Below, piece after piece: positions 18,489 through 27,332 of a stretch of 64,000 nt of DNA. Each line of letters begins with the position of its first letter. Within the stretch, counting starts at the first letter, position 1. The stretch is from Pseudomonadota bacterium. Lineage in GTDB: Bacteria > SAR324 > XYD2-FULL-50-16 > JAHJRI01. The position numbers and the translations under genes were made by a program. The stretch covers positions 1 to 64,000 of the forward strand of contig JAKSDL010000174.1 in NCBI GenBank assembly GCA_022360105.1, written 5' to 3'. The notes beneath the pieces were generated by a model. The model saw only the letters and a list, made by a program, of their open reading frames with translations, was not told the origin of the DNA and did no database searches.

Positions 18489-20207
18489 TTAATAGATTTC
18501 CGGCAAAAAAGCCAACGCCCATGTCCCGGGACCCATGTGTACACCGGAGGTCAAAGAGAGCGGTTGCACAATGATTTCCGCAACCGGATAGCGCTGTGCC
18601 ACCTCTTTTTTGATCGATTGTTCCACCAACTGTCTGTTGTCAGAGTATTCTAGTAATATCAAAGCTTTATTTTCAGGTTTAATTGATTCTTTCAGCTTTT
18701 TGAAGGCAAATATCATCTGGGCTTCCCGGTTTTTGGCAATACCCACTTTTTTGGCGCCTTCGGGTAAAGGACTGACAATCGGTTTCATCTTCAACATGTC
18801 GCCAAAAAACGCACCGGATTTGGAAAGTCTGCCACCTGCAGCAAGATATTTTAACCGATCCAGGAATACATACTCTTCTGCATTTTCAATGGCCCTTTTG
18901 GCAAATTCTATGACATCTGAAGCACTGCCCGCAGTTTTGGCAAAACGAGCCGTAGCCAATGCAATAATACCAAGCCGACCGGAAGCAGCTCCCGTATCCA
19001 GCACAAGAAAGCCGTTCTTCGAATCATGTTGTTTTTTCCATAGCTGAGCTGTTTCATAATTGCCGGTAAAAGCCGAACCAACACAAAGATACAATACCTG
19101 GTTGTGCTGTTCCATAACCCGCTGGTAGGTCTGGTGCCGTTCAAAGGTTGAAGCTTGGGAGGTGGACACCTTCTGATTGCTGGCAAGTCTTTTATAAACA
19201 TCTTCAGGTGCGAACAAGGTTTCCGGTAGCGACTTGTCTTCAGTAATGATATAGCTGTCCAGCAGGGTTAAGCCTAAGTTTCGGGCATCTTCACGGGTTA
19301 AAGATCCGGCAGCATCTGTCATGATATGCAAAGAACCCTCGTTTTTTGCGCTTTTGAATTTCAGAACCTGATCAGCCAGATCATCATCCTGCCAGTTTAC
19401 GATATTTCCGACTTCCTGGATTTTTTTTCTAACCCCCGTGGGATCATTGGTATGAAGGTGAAGTTTCAAATAGTCCTTGTGAGGAATTATGACGGTGCTT
19501 TCACCCAGCCCTGCCAGGGATTTCATTTTGGATTCAGCATCATGACCCACCTGAATCACCACATCGATGCAGTAGCCATCTTCTGCTGATTCTTTAAAAT
19601 CGGATTTAATCTGTAAAAGCCCTTTAAATCGTGTAGTGATGGGAATGCACTTTTCTGTTTGGTTAATAAGACCATGAAAGAAGCCTTCCAAAAATACATA
19701 CATTCCCAATGCGCCGGAATCGACAACTCCGGCTAACTTCAACATTGGTAGCTGATCCGGAGTTGATTGTACCGACTTCTCAAGATGTTCGGTAATTCTG
19801 GTTACGTAGTCTTCGTCATTTTGAACCCTTTCTTTTTCAACAAATTCAACCAAGGCATCAAATACGGAAAGCATGGTGCCCGGCATGGGATCATTCACTG
19901 CTTCCCACGCTGCATCTCGACCTCGTTTGGCTGCTTCAGGCAAAATATGAAGAGAATTTGCTGTTAACAAACCCGAAAAAAAGCGGGTAGCAATATTGCC
20001 GGAATTTCCCCGGGCCGACATAAGCAGTTTCTGAATGGTATCATCGATGTTTCCGTTCAATTGCCGCAACGGAGTCAGGCTGGCGATTAGATTTCTGCCT
20101 GTGTCGCCGTCTGCAATGGGAAACACATTGATATCATCCAACAGGTCGGACCAGGCTGCAACCCGTTCAACTCCCGATATGAATGCATTCTGTAAAATCT
20201 GTTCCAT
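18489..20207 (-). CDS. FakA-like (DhaL/DAK2) kinase joined to a DegV/FakB-like fatty-acid-binding domain
   Basis: The 572-residue protein starts with a DhaL/DAK2 kinase-like domain (NVFPIADGDTGRNL near residue 27, ARGNSGN near 68) with the aspartates that hold Mg-ATP. A FakA-type middle domain follows (DYLKLHLHTNDPTGV near 245). From about residue 290 it is DegV-like: HIMTDAAGSL, STSQAS, VGSAFTGNYETA and LKYLAAGGRLSKSG are the lipid-cradling motifs of FakB proteins. In Gram-positives FakA phosphorylates a fatty acid held by a separate FakB, giving acyl-phosphate. Here both parts seem to be one chain. FakA C-terminal domains are themselves distant DegV relatives, so this may be a FakA that kept binding motifs. 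With plsY nearby, acyl-phosphate supply is the natural role. Confidence 0.85.
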   Translation of the reverse strand: MEQILQNAFISGVERVAAWSDLLDDINVFPIADGDTGRNLIASLTPLRQLNGNIDDTIQKLLMSARGNSGNIATRFFSGLLTANSLHILPEAAKRGRDAAWEAVNDPMPGTMLSVFDALVEFVEKERVQNDEDYVTRITEHLEKSVQSTPDQLPMLKLAGVVDSGALGMYVFLEGFFHGLINQTEKCIPITTRFKGLLQIKSDFKESAEDGYCIDVVIQVGHDAESKMKSLAGLGESTVIIPHKDYLKLHLHTNDPTGVRKKIQEVGNIVNWQDDDLADQVLKFKSAKNEGSLHIMTDAAGSLTREDARNLGLTLLDSYIITEDKSLPETLFAPEDVYKRLASNQKVSTSQASTFERHQTYQRVMEQHNQVLYLCVGSAFTGNYETAQLWKKQHDSKNGFLVLDTGAASGRLGIIALATARFAKTAGSASDVIEFAKRAIENAEEYVFLDRLKYLAAGGRLSKSGAFFGDMLKMKPIVSPLPEGAKKVGIAKNREAQMIFAFKKLKESIKPENKALILLEYSDNRQLVEQSIKKEVAQRYPVAEIIVQPLSLTSGVHMGPGTWALAFLPEIY

Positions 20208-20246
20208 TAGGCGATGGTGTTTGCATAAATAATGAAGGTCGGGGTG

Positions 20247-20954
20247 CTACTTTGTAAGTTCAGCTCTGATCAGCTTCATTTCAAGTGAGTAGCCAAAAAC
20301 ACCGGTATGCGTCAAAACCAGCTTTCCAGGATAACGATTCAAGGCACTTTTGACTTTTGCATTGATATCACTTGCTTGGATAGATTTTATAAGTTTTTTT
20401 CTATCGTATTGGTTTATGACCCAATTACCCTTAGCAAGCAAAAGTATATCAACAATCTCATTTTTATTTGTGTAACGGCAGATATCAGTGCCATCCATCG
20501 TTACTCCCGAATGCACTAAATTAACACCGGGTTTCAAAAAAATCAATTGGATGTCCTGGAGTAAACCGTCGCTAAACTGTTCAGATGTAAAAGGATCTAT
20601 GCTTTTGAAGATCTCCTTGGACGCTTCTGAGTATCTGGCATGAAACAATACCAAGCCTTCAATGCTCATGATAACGCTTTCCAGGATCCTTTCCCCGGGA
20701 TAGACATTGGTAATTCCAATCACTGATGATCTGTTCTTCCCCGGTAATTGAACTTCCAATGCATGCACGAGTTGAGAGTTTTCTTTAAGAAAAATGTTTT
20801 GGCAGCGATTTTCGAGTTCAATTGTTGATTCCGGAGGGTAAGGACGGAGTTCCGGGAGCTGACTGGTTGAGCAGGCGGAAATTAACCAACAAAGAGCCAG
20901 ACAGGGAACCAGATTTTTAAGGATGTTGAAAAAGGGTGGGTTTAAGAGGATCAT
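20247..20954 (-). CDS. DUF3261-like lipoprotein of aryl polyene clusters
   Basis: With the ATG at 20954 the product is 235 residues and begins with a lipoprotein signal (hydrophobic stretch then LISAC lipobox). A TTG-started frame reaches 21023 but would put 23 extra residues before the signal. The mature part is beta-rich and ends with GYSLEMKLIRAEL. Position next to LolA and in the same operon as MMPL, plus general look, match the small lipoproteins (DUF3261 type) found in aryl polyene clusters and thought to help place the product in the outer membrane. The family assignment is by context and resemblance. It overlaps the end of the LolA-like gene by 38 bases. Confidence 0.72.
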   Translation of the reverse strand: MILLNPPFFNILKNLVPCLALCWLISACSTSQLPELRPYPPESTIELENRCQNIFLKENSQLVHALEVQLPGKNRSSVIGITNVYPGERILESVIMSIEGLVLFHARYSEASKEIFKSIDPFTSEQFSDGLLQDIQLIFLKPGVNLVHSGVTMDGTDICRYTNKNEIVDILLLAKGNWVINQYDRKKLIKSIQASDINAKVKSALNRYPGKLVLTHTGVFGYSLEMKLIRAELTK

Positions 20955-21522
20955 TAAGTCTGGTGTTTTGAAAAATAAGTTTGGTATAGGATTTTTTGCT
21001 TTCGTAAATAATAACCGAATCAATCAGTCCCGGTTGTGATGAAAGTCGAAGCTCTATATAGTTAATTATTTTAGTCAGTTCATCACTGCCCGGATGCAGT
21101 CTTACAATCCCTTTTTCTTTAACTGTTGCTACAAAATTACCACCTTCATTGAACCTGCCGGCCAGCCAGTTAGATATTTCTCCCAGTACGATCTGCATGA
21201 CTTGAATATGAGACCCGATATCTTTAACGTAATTATTGTTTTGTTTTAGATAACGAACCGTTTTTCCCTGGTAGGACATCAAAATTGATGCAATGGGTGT
21301 CTGGTATTCCCACCGCAGGGCATCAGGTTTTTGAAAAAGCAACAACCCTTTGGAGATGAGGGGTTTTCGTAAAATTGCCAGGTGTTTTTCCTGAACAAAA
21401 GAGGCTGAAATGCTTTTCACCCGATCCGCGGTTTTCCGAATCGATTCCAGGCTCTCCGACCAGGCGAATGCGGATGTGGTTAGGGTGAGAGTACAAAAAA
21501 GTAAAATAAACAATTTAAGCAT
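20917..21522 (-). CDS. LolA-like outer-membrane lipoprotein carrier
   Basis: The 201-residue protein has a cleavable signal peptide (TSAFA-W junction) and the LolA fold pattern: amphipathic N-terminal helix with SISASFVQEKHL, then KGLLLFQKPDALRWEYQTP and a run of beta strands. LolA proteins carry lipidated molecules across the periplasm. Cluster-encoded LolA homologues are typical of aryl polyene and dialkylresorcinol loci, where they are thought to ferry the hydrophobic product with the MMPL exporter. A second, different LolA-like protein is encoded at 55348-56169. Confidence 0.88.
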   Translation of the reverse strand: MLKLFILLFCTLTLTTSAFAWSESLESIRKTADRVKSISASFVQEKHLAILRKPLISKGLLLFQKPDALRWEYQTPIASILMSYQGKTVRYLKQNNNYVKDIGSHIQVMQIVLGEISNWLAGRFNEGGNFVATVKEKGIVRLHPGSDELTKIINYIELRLSSQPGLIDSVIIYESKKSYTKLIFQNTRLNDPLKPTLFQHP

Positions 21523-21561
21523 TGATGATCGTATTGGTTTTCTTTAACGGTTTTAGGTAAT

Positions 21562-21591
21562 TGTCATCCTGAACGTAGTGAAGGATCTGTC
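21562..21591. repeat. Dispersed repeat arm, TGTCATCCTGAACG...GAAGGATCT type
   Basis: The sequence TGTCATCCTGAACGTAGTG followed by AAGGATCTGTC lies in the widest gap of the biosynthetic run (21523-21664). It matches one arm of the palindromic element at 42409-42477. The opposite arm is missing here, so this is a half or decayed copy. It is one of the short interspersed repeats widespread in bacterial intergenic DNA. Confidence 0.6.
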
Positions 21592-21664
21592 AAAATCCTC
21601 AAGAAAAGCGATATTAAATCAAAACAATACTATCAGAGAATCCAACCATTTCTTTTAAAACTTT

Positions 21665-22780
21665 TCATGCCACCGACGACTTGGGGTTGTTTTTAATGCA
21701 CCTGGAAGTATTTGGTGACGCTCCGGCTGGCTTTGTATGACATTTATGGTTTTTCCAGCACAAAGGGTCGGAGGCCAGGTAGTCTCCGGTGAGTTGATAG
21801 GCGGTGCCCCGGCATCCGTAGCAATACTCGGATTTTTCGCAGGCTGCGCATTCTCCTTTGATGGTTTCCTTATAATTTTTCAGGTTTCGCATCACCTCGC
21901 TTTCCTGCAAAATCTTGCCCAGGCTTTTCTGCCGGACATTTCCTATTGACAATGTTACTCCCACGCAGGGAAGGACATCTCCTTGGGAATTCACCAGGCA
22001 GGAAAACTGGTGTCTTAAACATTTGTTACCTACCAACGGAGGTTGCGGATCCCATTCTATTCCATATTTTGATCGATCAATATCAGATAACTGTTGGAAC
22101 AATTTGAATACTTTGTCAGGTTCAACGTACAACCAGTCATTGTCCAAGGCATTCTCCTGCGGCGTGATCATTTCAAAATAGGGCAGAATATTTCGATCTC
22201 TTAACCAGGTCCAGAAATCCGGCAGTTCGGAGAAGTTTTGCTGACAGATAATAGTACTGATTGCCAGGACGGCATTTTCGCTCGGATAACCTGCCTTCTT
22301 CAGATTATCAAAGGCAGTATGAATGATGCGGTGAGCATTATGAGTGCCGGAAAGCTTGTTTTGCAGATCCGCTTTAAAGGTATTCATTTTAAGGACAACG
22401 CGTACCCCGTTTCGAAACAGTTGCTGTGCAACTTTGGCAGTGATACGGGAGCCGTTGGTGAACATTTCAACTTCCAGATCAAGATCCCTCATGTACTGAA
22501 TCATCTCAAGTGTTTTGGCATAGATCATGGGTTCACCACCCAGGATGATAATTTTCCTGGCTCCCAGGTCTTTTGCCTGCTGAATGGTTCTTTTAATTTC
22601 TTCTTCAGACAGCTCATTGGCGAAGTCAGATTCTGTTCCTACATAACAATAAGGGCAGTTGAAGTTGCAACGCAGGCTGAACTCTATTTCCATGGAAAGC
22701 AAGCCGCCGGATTTTCTGACCTTTTCAATATCTTCGGGTGGGAATTCAAAATTAGTGACTTCGTTGCTGCAGAATGACAT
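21665..22780 (-). CDS. Radical SAM/SPASM-domain protein
   Basis: The product is 371 residues from the ATG at 22780, 13 bases after the upstream stop; a TTG at 22813 would add 11. The radical SAM cluster motif is RCNFNCPYC (C38, C42, C45), followed by IIILGGEPM, the SAM-binding GGE region. The C-terminal half carries many cysteines (KCLRHQFSC, LPCVG, CAACEKSEYCYGCRG) that fit a SPASM domain with auxiliary iron-sulfur clusters. SPASM enzymes modify peptides, proteins or small molecules. In this cluster the target may be the acyl or aryl product or a carrier protein. There is no small precursor peptide gene nearby. Confidence 0.9.
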   Translation of the reverse strand: MSFCSNEVTNFEFPPEDIEKVRKSGGLLSMEIEFSLRCNFNCPYCYVGTESDFANELSEEEIKRTIQQAKDLGARKIIILGGEPMIYAKTLEMIQYMRDLDLEVEMFTNGSRITAKVAQQLFRNGVRVVLKMNTFKADLQNKLSGTHNAHRIIHTAFDNLKKAGYPSENAVLAISTIICQQNFSELPDFWTWLRDRNILPYFEMITPQENALDNDWLYVEPDKVFKLFQQLSDIDRSKYGIEWDPQPPLVGNKCLRHQFSCLVNSQGDVLPCVGVTLSIGNVRQKSLGKILQESEVMRNLKNYKETIKGECAACEKSEYCYGCRGTAYQLTGDYLASDPLCWKNHKCHTKPAGASPNTSRCIKNNPKSSVA

Positions 22781-22793
22781 GAGAGACTCTGTA

Positions 22794-24110
22794 TTAATTC
22801 TTTCTGTTATCAAAAAAGCGCATAGGCTTTCGGGAACCGGGATCGAATACTTTTTGACGGATTGTGGACACAGGTTCGATTTTCACATCCGGTTTTACAC
22901 GAAGACTTGCCTGAAGTTTGTTCTGAATAGTTACCGCATCAAGCGAGGTATCTTGAACGGCTGCATATACCGTTACCAGATCTGATAATTCACTTTGGGC
23001 TTCAGCAAGTATGTAATATTCTTCAATTTTCTCAAAACTTTCCAGAACAGTAAATATGGCCTGGGGATAAAGTGTGGTCCCCTTTATTTTCAACATCTGG
23101 GCCTTTCGACCTTGAATGGGCGCTAATCGTGGCGTATTTCTGCCACACTGGCAGGAATCCTCAATCAAATAGCTGATGTCCCCGGTTTTAAATCGTAACA
23201 AAGGCATTCCCGTTGTACCGAATGGGGTTACCACAACTTCTCCGGTTTCACCGGGAGAAAGAACACTGCCACTGTCATCAACGATTTCAACCAGTGCCAA
23301 GTCTGCTAGTAAATGGCCTCCGGCCCCAGCTTCACATTCGCAGAAGCTGGTTATGGATTCTGAAGAAGCATAGGTTGAATAAATCTGGGCTTGCCAGACA
23401 CGCTCCAATTCTGCACCTGTATCAGTCGGTTTTAAATTTTCATCCCGGATCGGTTCGCCAATGCAAACCAGTTTTTTTACGGATGTTAATTCCGATTCCA
23501 GGCCGGAATGTATCATAAAATGGCCTAGTTTCTTTAAAAAACTGGGAACGCCCACAACGACCGTTGGGTGCAGTCGGGCGATCACCGAAGAGTGACTTTC
23601 CAAGGTGTTTTGGCCATTGCGAATGATGGCTGTGCCAATCCTCCTCAAACCCGAAAAATAAGCTAAACCCGCAATAAAGCACCGATCCATGGTACAGGTC
23701 AGCAAAGCGGTATCGGAATCGGTAATGCCACAGGCGGACAATGATACATCTTCATTGTATGCAAGCCGCTGCAGGTCGGACTCTGTGTACATAATCCGGG
23801 TGGGTTTTCCAGTTGTTCCGGAAGACAGAACGATGTCTACAATCTTTTCCGGGGGAACGGCACAAAAATCATCGTTAAATTCTTCAATATCGGTTTTGGA
23901 AGTAAAGGGAAAATTCGAAAAACTTTTTAAATCAATATTGTCAGGAAACAAGCCGGTTTGCTCCATCAACCGTTGGTAATAGGGTGAGTGTTGTTGGCAA
24001 TATGACAGGTGCCGTTTGAGTTGATTTTCCTGGAATGACTTTATTTGACTAGCTGAAGAAAAAGCCAATCTGTCATTTGTTGAAAGTGTGTCAAAATCCC
24101 AATTGGTCAT
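22794..24110 (-). CDS. Phenylacetate-CoA ligase (PaaK)-like AMP-binding enzyme
   Basis: The 438-residue length and the motif SSGTTGKPTRIMYTESD near residue 93 mark the short PaaK-type branch of adenylate-forming enzymes. GTTGMPLLRFKTGDIS and the cysteine pair CQCGRNTPR near residue 315 support this. Members activate aromatic acids to CoA or ACP thioesters. In aryl polyene clusters a ligase loads an aromatic starter, so this is the best candidate to prime chain growth here. No ammonia lyase or chorismate lyase is in the window to supply the acid. Confidence 0.88.
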   Translation of the reverse strand: MTNWDFDTLSTNDRLAFSSASQIKSFQENQLKRHLSYCQQHSPYYQRLMEQTGLFPDNIDLKSFSNFPFTSKTDIEEFNDDFCAVPPEKIVDIVLSSGTTGKPTRIMYTESDLQRLAYNEDVSLSACGITDSDTALLTCTMDRCFIAGLAYFSGLRRIGTAIIRNGQNTLESHSSVIARLHPTVVVGVPSFLKKLGHFMIHSGLESELTSVKKLVCIGEPIRDENLKPTDTGAELERVWQAQIYSTYASSESITSFCECEAGAGGHLLADLALVEIVDDSGSVLSPGETGEVVVTPFGTTGMPLLRFKTGDISYLIEDSCQCGRNTPRLAPIQGRKAQMLKIKGTTLYPQAIFTVLESFEKIEEYYILAEAQSELSDLVTVYAAVQDTSLDAVTIQNKLQASLRVKPDVKIEPVSTIRQKVFDPGSRKPMRFFDNRKN

Positions 24111-24138
24111 ATGAAGTTCCGTTGAACCGCTAAAATAA

Positions 24139-25194
24139 TCAGACTGTTGCCAACAAAACCAGACTTAAATGGTCATGTTGGAATTGGTTGATGATTAAAA
24201 CCTTATTTATCGAGTGCGGGAGCCTTCCCTCATGCATGACAAATTTTGGTACCTGCTGGTGCCTTAAAATTTGTGCCGCCAGCCAGGTTGCAAATGCCGT
24301 TGATGTTAGATATTCACCACATAAATGTTTGTAGACCGCAATCGATTTATTGTTAAAAAGTGACGTCTGCAAGCTAGTATATAACCCGTCAAGCCGATTG
24401 TCTCCATTTTTGCCTAAAAAACAGAGATCAATTTCATCAAGGGAGGTACTATTATTCTCTAGAAACTCCTTGGTATGGAATTCAGGTTCCTTTTTCCCGG
24501 AAGAAGAAAATATGGTTTTTACATCAATAATTTGAGCAACAGAATCTTCTGTTGCATTGGATTGCAGTTTGAAAAAACCGGCTCCTTCTCCGGCAATTGT
24601 TCCCTTGGAATTGCTTGTCAGCAGCCTTTGACTGTTCAAATCATTCTTTTTCCATACATTGAATCTCCTGGTAATGGCAAAAAGATTTGGGGTCATCTCA
24701 TCAATGCCGCCTGCCAGGATAGTGTGGTGAGTGCCGTCTTTGAGCAACATGGCAGCATCCAGTAGGGCTGATTCGAATGAAAAAGGACCATGGACATAGG
24801 TCTGATTATACCCCATGCATTTTAACAGCAGAGCGATTTGGGAACTGATGGTATTGTGAGTTGAATGTATAAAAGGAGCCGGATTTAAGAACTTCTCCTG
24901 GTTTTCTGTGATGGCTTGAAGAAACTTTTCGGTGTCCTGCATACACCCAAGACCGCTTCCTGTGATGATTGCATCCGGTTTATCTGTTTCTTTGTCGTTC
25001 AATGCCATCAAGGCTGCTGCAACACCCATTTTTACGGCTCTGCTCATCCGTCTGGAAGTGCGGGGGGACATGTATTCCTTGTAATCCGGTTCCACACAGG
25101 AAAGCTGAACACTATTATGGTTTGTCAGCTCGAAAGGAAAGCTCCCGGAATGTGTGTTTTGCGGGGAAATTGCCCCAAGGCCATTGATATACAT
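24139..25194 (-). CDS. Ketosynthase-like chain-length-factor-type protein without active-site cysteine
   Basis: The 351-residue protein belongs to the thiolase-fold ketosynthases but is short and lacks the nucleophile. The segment where the cysteine would sit reads FSFESALLDA near residue 137, as in the Ketoacyl-synt_2 proteins of aryl polyene and flexirubin clusters. SGLGCMQDTEKFL and the late HLCGEYLTSTAFATWLAA segment mirror KS architecture, but the catalytic histidines are not in KS context. It starts four bases after the complete ketosynthase 25198-26406 ends and probably forms a heterodimer with it, acting as chain length factor. Confidence 0.85.
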   Translation of the reverse strand: MYINGLGAISPQNTHSGSFPFELTNHNSVQLSCVEPDYKEYMSPRTSRRMSRAVKMGVAAALMALNDKETDKPDAIITGSGLGCMQDTEKFLQAITENQEKFLNPAPFIHSTHNTISSQIALLLKCMGYNQTYVHGPFSFESALLDAAMLLKDGTHHTILAGGIDEMTPNLFAITRRFNVWKKNDLNSQRLLTSNSKGTIAGEGAGFFKLQSNATEDSVAQIIDVKTIFSSSGKKEPEFHTKEFLENNSTSLDEIDLCFLGKNGDNRLDGLYTSLQTSLFNNKSIAVYKHLCGEYLTSTAFATWLAAQILRHQQVPKFVMHEGRLPHSINKVLIINQFQHDHLSLVLLATV

Positions 25195-25197
25195 GTT

Positions 25198-26406
25198 TTA
25201 GTCAGTAGCGGAAAAAACCAGGGATGTGTCGTTGCCTCCAAATCCAAATGAATTGGACAACACATTTCTTATTGATTTATTTTTCTCAAATGTTTGTTGA
25301 GGTATAAAAGTTAACTCCTCCATAGCCGTTTGCCATCTAAGATTCGGGTAAAGCAAGTTATCACGCAGGGCAAGACAGCAAAGAACCGCTTCGATGCCTC
25401 CTGCAGCTCCTAACGTGTGTCCGGTAAAAGGTTTGGTAGAACTCACCGCTGGAGGAGATGTTGTAAACAGTCTTTCTATGGCAATACCTTCAGACAGATC
25501 ATTGTTGCCTGTACCTGTTCCGTGGGCATTTATATAATCGATATCATTTGGTTGTAAGCCGGCAAGTGCCAGTGCTTTGGTCATGGCTTGAAACGAGCCC
25601 TCACCATCAGGGGAGGAAGCTGTTTGATGATAGGCATCGCAGGTATTTGCATAACCGGCTACCTCACATATGGATTCAGCCTTTCTAGCATTGGCACTGT
25701 TCTGGCTTTCCAGAACCAGGAATCCTGCTCCTTCACCCAGGTTCAACCCTGCCCGATTTTGGTCAAAGGGTCTACATCCCTCTCGATCCAGGATTTTTAA
25801 AGAACCGAAACCATTTATAGTGAATCGTGTCAAGGCATCGCATCCCCCAACCAGGACTTTGTCCAGATGACCATGCTTGATCAGCCGGGCTCCCAAAGCC
25901 ACGGCATTGGCAGACGATGAACAGGCCGTACTGATAGTAGTGATAAAATCACCCGATCCTAATTGTTGAGCAATAAATTCCGTGCTATGCCCACACTCAT
26001 GGCTTTTAGCCTCACTAAGCCTTCCTTTTTTGCTGTTTTCCAGGTATTGGGGATAAAACCATTCACTTCTGTCCATTCCCCCGACGGAGTTGGCGGATAT
26101 TAAACCGCATGTCGCCAGATCGTCAGTTGATAATCCGGCATACCGCACAGCTTCTTGTGCAGCGATCAGACCTAGTATTGACGTGCGGGATTTTTCGCTA
26201 GCCTCTCCTACACCGGAGATTTCCTTTAATTCATCGTTCGTGTGTCGGATCTCGCAGACAGGGATGGAACCTTTGTTATCAGTGGATATATGGTTAATCT
26301 CACCCAAACCGGTGATTCCAGCTTCCATGGATCTTAAATTGTCTTCGATATTGTCACCGATGGCTGTTATCAAACCAATACCGGTCACGAAAACCCTGGT
26401 CGTCAT
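25198..26406 (-). CDS. FabF-like beta-ketoacyl-ACP synthase
   Basis: The 402-residue condensing enzyme has the full catalytic triad: C162 in STACSSSANA, histidine in NAHGTGTGNND and histidine in KPFTGHTLGAAGG. It should catalyse decarboxylative condensation of malonyl-ACP with an acyl-ACP. Its start overlaps the stop of the ACP gene 26403-26657 by four bases, and the cysteine-less partner follows at once. This ACP-KS-CLF order is that of a minimal type II polyene synthase. Confidence 0.95.
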   Translation of the reverse strand: MTTRVFVTGIGLITAIGDNIEDNLRSMEAGITGLGEINHISTDNKGSIPVCEIRHTNDELKEISGVGEASEKSRTSILGLIAAQEAVRYAGLSTDDLATCGLISANSVGGMDRSEWFYPQYLENSKKGRLSEAKSHECGHSTEFIAQQLGSGDFITTISTACSSSANAVALGARLIKHGHLDKVLVGGCDALTRFTINGFGSLKILDREGCRPFDQNRAGLNLGEGAGFLVLESQNSANARKAESICEVAGYANTCDAYHQTASSPDGEGSFQAMTKALALAGLQPNDIDYINAHGTGTGNNDLSEGIAIERLFTTSPPAVSSTKPFTGHTLGAAGGIEAVLCCLALRDNLLYPNLRWQTAMEELTFIPQQTFEKNKSIRNVLSNSFGFGGNDTSLVFSATD

Positions 26407-26657
26407 TTTTTGTTTTTTTCTATGTATTCCGCAATGGATTTAACCGAGAACAAAATATCTTTTCCCTGCTCCGGGTCTTCGATTTGAATCCCATATTCAC
26501 GATCTAAAACTACCACCAAAGAAAGAGCGTCTATGGAATCCAACCCCAAGCCTTCTCCGAACAATGGCTCGTCATCTTCTATTTCATCTGCTGTTAGGTC
26601 TTCCAGGGACAGCTCTTCGATAATTTGTTCTTTTAATTTGGCAATAAGTTCATCCAT
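26403..26657 (-). CDS. Acyl carrier protein
   Basis: The 84-residue acidic protein has the phosphopantetheine site GLDSIDAL with S41. Helix pattern and length are those of a free type II ACP. It lies directly before the FabF-like KS and after the small KS-like protein, so it is probably the chain-bearing carrier of the polyene synthase. No phosphopantetheinyl transferase gene is in the window. Confidence 0.95.
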   Translation of the reverse strand: MDELIAKLKEQIIEELSLEDLTADEIEDDEPLFGEGLGLDSIDALSLVVVLDREYGIQIEDPEQGKDILFSVKSIAEYIEKNKK

Positions 26658-26666
26658 GTTTTTTCC

Positions 26667-27332
26667 TTATTTTTCGAGGTTTTTTTCAAAATACAGGTCT
26701 TCCATGGTCTCTGCTGAAAAAAGCCAGGTCTCCTTTGATTTCGCAGCCATTTTTCTGCGTTCAACCAGGAAGAGTATCGACTCATATTCATGTTTGAGAC
26801 CAAGGTCCACCCAACCAAGTATGACAGCACTTGTTGTTGAGTCATTCAGAAGGCTGGCTGCGTAGTTTTTTAAGTTCTCAAAATCCGGCAACTGGGAGAC
26901 AAAAAAGATGCTTTCTCCTTTTATATCAAACTTAATTGCCACTTCCCCAATGAGCAGGTTGGGCAGGGTGTAAACAAAGATACCGGGGTTTGGATAATAA
27001 TTATCTTTATCTGCTATGGTTTCCAGATAGTTATTGTCCGTTTCCAGTGATGATTGGGAGTTCGATGCCACTATAGCGATCTGATCACTCTCATAGGACG
27101 TTAAACACTTACCGGAATCAGTCAAAAAATCAGTTGTTAAGAATCCCAATTTACTCAATAGATCCATTTTATAAAACTTCGGGTATTCAGAGCCAAAGGT
27201 TTTATAAACAGATGACAAAAATGCTGAGAAATTAGCACCTTCGCTTTCCTCAATAATTTTTTCTCCGTTGAGAATGATTCGTTTGTTCCTAATCAGACAA
27301 TAACGACTGATGAGATATTCAGAAGCTTCCAT
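26667..27332 (-). CDS. Small ketosynthase-like protein without catalytic residues
   Basis: The product of about 221 residues resembles the truncated KS N-terminal-like proteins found in flexirubin and aryl polyene loci: YPKFYKMDLLSKLGFL, IVASNSQSSLETDNNY and NPGIFVYTLPNLLIGEVAIK are characteristic. It lacks the C-H-H triad. The ATG at 27332 matches the usual family length; a GTG at 27365 would add 11 residues and enlarge the overlap with the upstream KS gene (stop at 27319). A structural partner role for a ketosynthase is likely. No enzymatic activity is expected. Confidence 0.78.
   Translation of the reverse strand: MEASEYLISRYCLIRNKRIILNGEKIIEESEGANFSAFLSSVYKTFGSEYPKFYKMDLLSKLGFLTTDFLTDSGKCLTSYESDQIAIVASNSQSSLETDNNYLETIADKDNYYPNPGIFVYTLPNLLIGEVAIKFDIKGESIFFVSQLPDFENLKNYAASLLNDSTTSAVILGWVDLGLKHEYESILFLVERRKMAAKSKETWLFSAETMEDLYFEKNLEK

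Noticed and set aside
22238..22777. A 179-codon plus-strand frame
   Set aside because: It is antisense to the SPASM radical SAM gene, whose cysteine motifs are unmistakable.
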